Positions 62,076 to 64,000 of a stretch of 64,000 nt of DNA are shown one piece after another (within the stretch, counting starts at the first letter, position 1; every line of letters begins with the position of its first letter). Origin of the DNA: a virus. The notes beneath the pieces were generated by a model. The model worked only from the letters and a program-made list of their open reading frames with translations, made no database searches and had not been told where the DNA came from. Position numbers and translations under genes: made by a program. The stretch covers positions 1 to 64,000 of IMG/VR virus record IMGVR_UViG_3300010885_058768; one strand, 5' to 3'.

Positions 62076-62914
62076 TCAACATCAAAGACGGAGTCAATGG
62101 CTACGTTGACCTAGTGCAACATGTTTTAAAACACGGTAAGGAAGTGGCTCCACGTGGGCAGAAGACCAGAGAAATTGAAGACGCCATCATTAGAATCGAT
62201 GATGTCTACAACACTTTGCCTTTAGGAATCAACCGTGGAACCGTTCCTGGAATCGGTGCTGTAGAGGCTTGTCAGCTACTTGGAGGAAGCAGCATCCCGG
62301 AGCTAGTGATAGCCGTTGGTCCACAGTTCAAAAACTTTGCCGAGGATAACGGAATCTTTCACGGTGCGTATGGACTTAGAACCAATGGGCAATACGACGT
62401 TATTATCGAAAGACTCAAGGCAGACCCTGATACTCGCCAGGCCGTAGTCACAATCTGGAATCCAGAGTACGACCTGCAGCCAAGCAAGAGAGACTATCCT
62501 TGCACGGTTTTACATCAATTTAGAATTCGTGACAATAAACTAAACATGAGCGTCTACATGCGTTCCAATGACGTTTGGCTTGGTGCCGCCTACGACTTCT
62601 TCCAGTTTACCCGTGTTCAGTTGGCTATTGCTTCAGTGCTAGGAATCGAACCTGGAACTTATAACCACCACGTCGGCTCGCTTCACATCTATGAGCAGCA
62701 CTACGAGGCTGCAGACAGTCTCAAGTATAGTGATAAGATTATTGATGTGCCGTTTATAACTGGAGCAACATGGGCAGAGGTTAGCGACTCAGCAAATGAC
62801 GCTTTGTTTGCCGCCATGGATGTTAAGCCACTAGATAGCATAAGCCAAGACGCACGCTGGTACGCCGAGGCAATGAAAAACGCAATCAAGCGCAACGCTG
62901 AGAAGAGTGAGTAA
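62060..62914 (+). CDS. thymidylate synthase family protein with dCMP-type active site
   Basis: A 284-residue ThyA-fold enzyme. The nucleophile is Cys148 in DYPCTVLHQF. RSNDVWLGAAYDFF aligns with the substrate loop of E. coli ThyA, but the dUMP-selecting Asn is Asp179 here. HIYEQH keeps the ribose-binding His and Tyr. Asp at this site is known from T4 dCMP hydroxymethylase, so this enzyme may methylate or hydroxymethylate dCMP. Neighbours are a nucleotide kinase fusion and a dCMP deaminase. Confidence 0.86.
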   Translation: MDTAIINIKDGVNGYVDLVQHVLKHGKEVAPRGQKTREIEDAIIRIDDVYNTLPLGINRGTVPGIGAVEACQLLGGSSIPELVIAVGPQFKNFAEDNGIFHGAYGLRTNGQYDVIIERLKADPDTRQAVVTIWNPEYDLQPSKRDYPCTVLHQFRIRDNKLNMSVYMRSNDVWLGAAYDFFQFTRVQLAIASVLGIEPGTYNHHVGSLHIYEQHYEAADSLKYSDKIIDVPFITGATWAEVSDSANDALFAAMDVKPLDSISQDARWYAEAMKNAIKRNAEKSE

Positions 62915-63154
62915 ATGCCAGAAGACGGCGAGCAGTACATAGACCTAGGCATTAGCCACCTACGTATTGTCGCCGTTCAACTTCACGTGGTCTACAAAGA
63001 ACTACGCGAGGCCGGATTCGATAAAAGTGAAAGCTTATATCTAATCTCGCAGCTGCTTGTTGTGTCTACTCCTGAAGTAGACAGTGGACCTTATAGATAC
63101 GACAACTACAACGACAATGAGAGAGACGATGACGATGATGGTGCAGGAGCCTAG
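62915..63154 (+). CDS. small protein with acidic tail
   Basis: A 79-residue protein beginning MPEDGEQYIDLGISHLRI immediately after the previous stop. It has a helical core (LHVVYKELREAGFDKSES) and a Tyr/Asn/Asp-rich end (NERDDDDDGAGA). It lies inside the nucleotide metabolism operon and overlaps the deaminase gene. The function is unknown. Confidence 0.72.
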   Translation: MPEDGEQYIDLGISHLRIVAVQLHVVYKELREAGFDKSESLYLISQLLVVSTPEVDSGPYRYDNYNDNERDDDDDGAGA

Positions 63155-63611
63155 GCCGTCCTGGGACGAAGTTTGGATGGACGTTGCTAGAACTATTAGC
63201 AAACGTTCAAGATGCTCTAGAGCGCACGTAGGCGCAGTAGTAGTTTCGGCTGAACAGCGAATAAGCGCGACTGGCTACAACGGCCCGGCTGCGAATCTAA
63301 AAGTACAAGGCGACTGCATAAATTGGTGCGACAGAGCTAAGGGTCTTACTCCACTTGACAATACCTATGATTCTTGTCCGTCTATTCATGCTGAGGCCAA
63401 CGCTCTTTTATACGTAGACCGCTCGAGAATTGAAGGCGGAACTATCTACGTTACTGGTGCTCCGTGTATGCAGTGCGCCAAACTTATCAGCAACTCTGGA
63501 CTGCGTAGAGTCGTCTCCATTGTTAGGCAGATAGATGTGCACAGAAAGCCAGAACGCGTGATAGACTATTTACGTAGCTGCGGAATAGAAGTATCTACCA
63601 TTGAGGAGTGA
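63117..63611 (+). CDS. dCMP deaminase
   Basis: A cytidine deaminase family protein. HAEANALLY supplies the zinc His and the catalytic Glu, and GAPCMQCAKLI the two zinc Cys. AHVGAVVVSAEQRISATGYNG is the usual substrate-side segment, and the insert with CINWCDRAKG is typical of dCMP deaminases. The start is uncertain because ATGs at 63117, 63129, 63135 and 63138 are all in frame and overlap the previous gene. It converts dCMP to dUMP for thymidylate synthesis. Confidence 0.88.
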   Translation: MRETMTMMVQEPRPSWDEVWMDVARTISKRSRCSRAHVGAVVVSAEQRISATGYNGPAANLKVQGDCINWCDRAKGLTPLDNTYDSCPSIHAEANALLYVDRSRIEGGTIYVTGAPCMQCAKLISNSGLRRVVSIVRQIDVHRKPERVIDYLRSCGIEVSTIEE

Positions 63612-63614
63612 CAA

Positions 63615-64000
63615 ATGACACGTGGATTAGAAGAAGTAAAGTTAGACCTAGTTGATAGCGTTGAAAAGGCAGGACAGTTTCTAACCTGGCTTGGAGAACG
63701 CAGGCCACACAACGCTATAGCCATTGACACTGAAACAGGAGAGCTTCCTGGTCGCCCGCGCTCAGATGCGCTTTCTCCTTGGCACGGCAGACTTCGTTTA
63801 GTGCAGGTTGGGGATGCGATGCACGGCTGGGCGATTCCTTGGGACGAATGGGCTGGAGTCTTCTACCAAGCAATGAACAAATACGATGGTCAAATCGTGT
63901 GTCACAACATCGCCTTTGAAGCTAAGTTCTTTGAGATTCAGTCTAAGTGGAGTATGCCTTGGCAAAAGGCGCACGACACTATGATTATGGCTCAAATTAT
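63615..64000 (+). CDS. DNA polymerase family A, N-terminal 3'-5' exonuclease part (truncated by window end)
   Basis: The frame is open to the end of the window, starting MTRGLEEVKLDLVDSVEK behind GAGGAG. AIDTETGELPG gives exonuclease motif I (Asp and Glu), CHNIAFEAKFF motif II, and AHDTMIMAQI the start of a further DEDD-type region. This is the proofreading domain layout of phage family A polymerases; the polymerase domain itself lies outside, so a stand-alone exonuclease cannot be excluded. Confidence 0.8.
   Translation, partial: MTRGLEEVKLDLVDSVEKAGQFLTWLGERRPHNAIAIDTETGELPGRPRSDALSPWHGRLRLVQVGDAMHGWAIPWDEWAGVFYQAMNKYDGQIVCHNIAFEAKFFEIQSKWSMPWQKAHDTMIMAQI

Overview
The window is a contiguous piece of a tailed double-stranded DNA phage genome of siphovirus type, from an actinobacteriophage-like lineage. 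The host is inferred to be an actinobacterium of moderate GC content. The evidence is a set of protein types I associate with actinophages: a large capsid maturation protease, the small CGSRLR-type head gene, a DUF1360 membrane protein, the PCWDGYEQIG/NGKKVPNC motif, and an NlpC/P60 plus lysozyme pair. Some genes also start without a Shine-Dalgarno site, directly downstream of a -10 box. I see no integrase, repressor, tRNA gene or CRISPR array. Both ends of the window are internal to the genome; the last gene is cut off.

Layout. (1) 1-8.7 kb: about two dozen small, tightly packed rightward genes, many acidic and several with CxxC pairs. Most cluster starts carry one recurrent promoter, an extended -10 (TG-N-TATAAT) with conserved upstream TTTGC, TGCAG and TTTGC blocks. 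Three cell-wall genes lie here: an NlpC/P60 peptidase, a lysozyme-like protein and a peptidoglycan-binding protein, together with small membrane proteins that could be holins. (2) 8.8-10.8 kb: a double helix-turn-helix protein followed by the large terminase. (3) 10.86-14.5 kb: four small leftward genes, each with its own promoter and terminator, separated by very unusual low-complexity spacer DNA. (4) 14.5-38.4 kb: an abrupt change in composition, then a second leaderless double-HTH gene resembling the first, two small genes, the portal, a Dps-containing 803-residue protein, a giant 4391-residue multidomain protein and a 1342-residue capsid protease. (5) 38.5-46.5 kb: major capsid protein, a second capsid-region protein, major tail protein, head-tail joining genes and the tail assembly chaperones. 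(6) 46.5-60.3 kb: tape measure, distal tail, a large tail-tip protein and a fibre with a self-processing S74 chaperone. (7) 60.3-64 kb: start of the DNA metabolism module, with a thymidylate-kinase-like/UDG-like fusion, a thymidylate synthase homologue with a dCMP-type active site, a dCMP deaminase and the start of a family A DNA polymerase.

The strongest unusual signals are these. There are two well-formed -1 ribosomal frameshift signals: the expected one in the tail chaperone genes and an unexpected one at the end of the capsid protease, which would add a 185-residue C-terminal extension. Similar modules recur between genes: a repeat found in an early gene and twice in the giant protein, an HGF-type beta module in several virion proteins, and the two HTH proteins. 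A 42-bp promoter family is used on both strands, including one orphan copy pointing antisense into the cell-wall genes. The repeat-like spacer DNA at 11-14.4 kb may be an origin, packaging or regulatory region. Function assignments come from motif recognition only; no database search was run.
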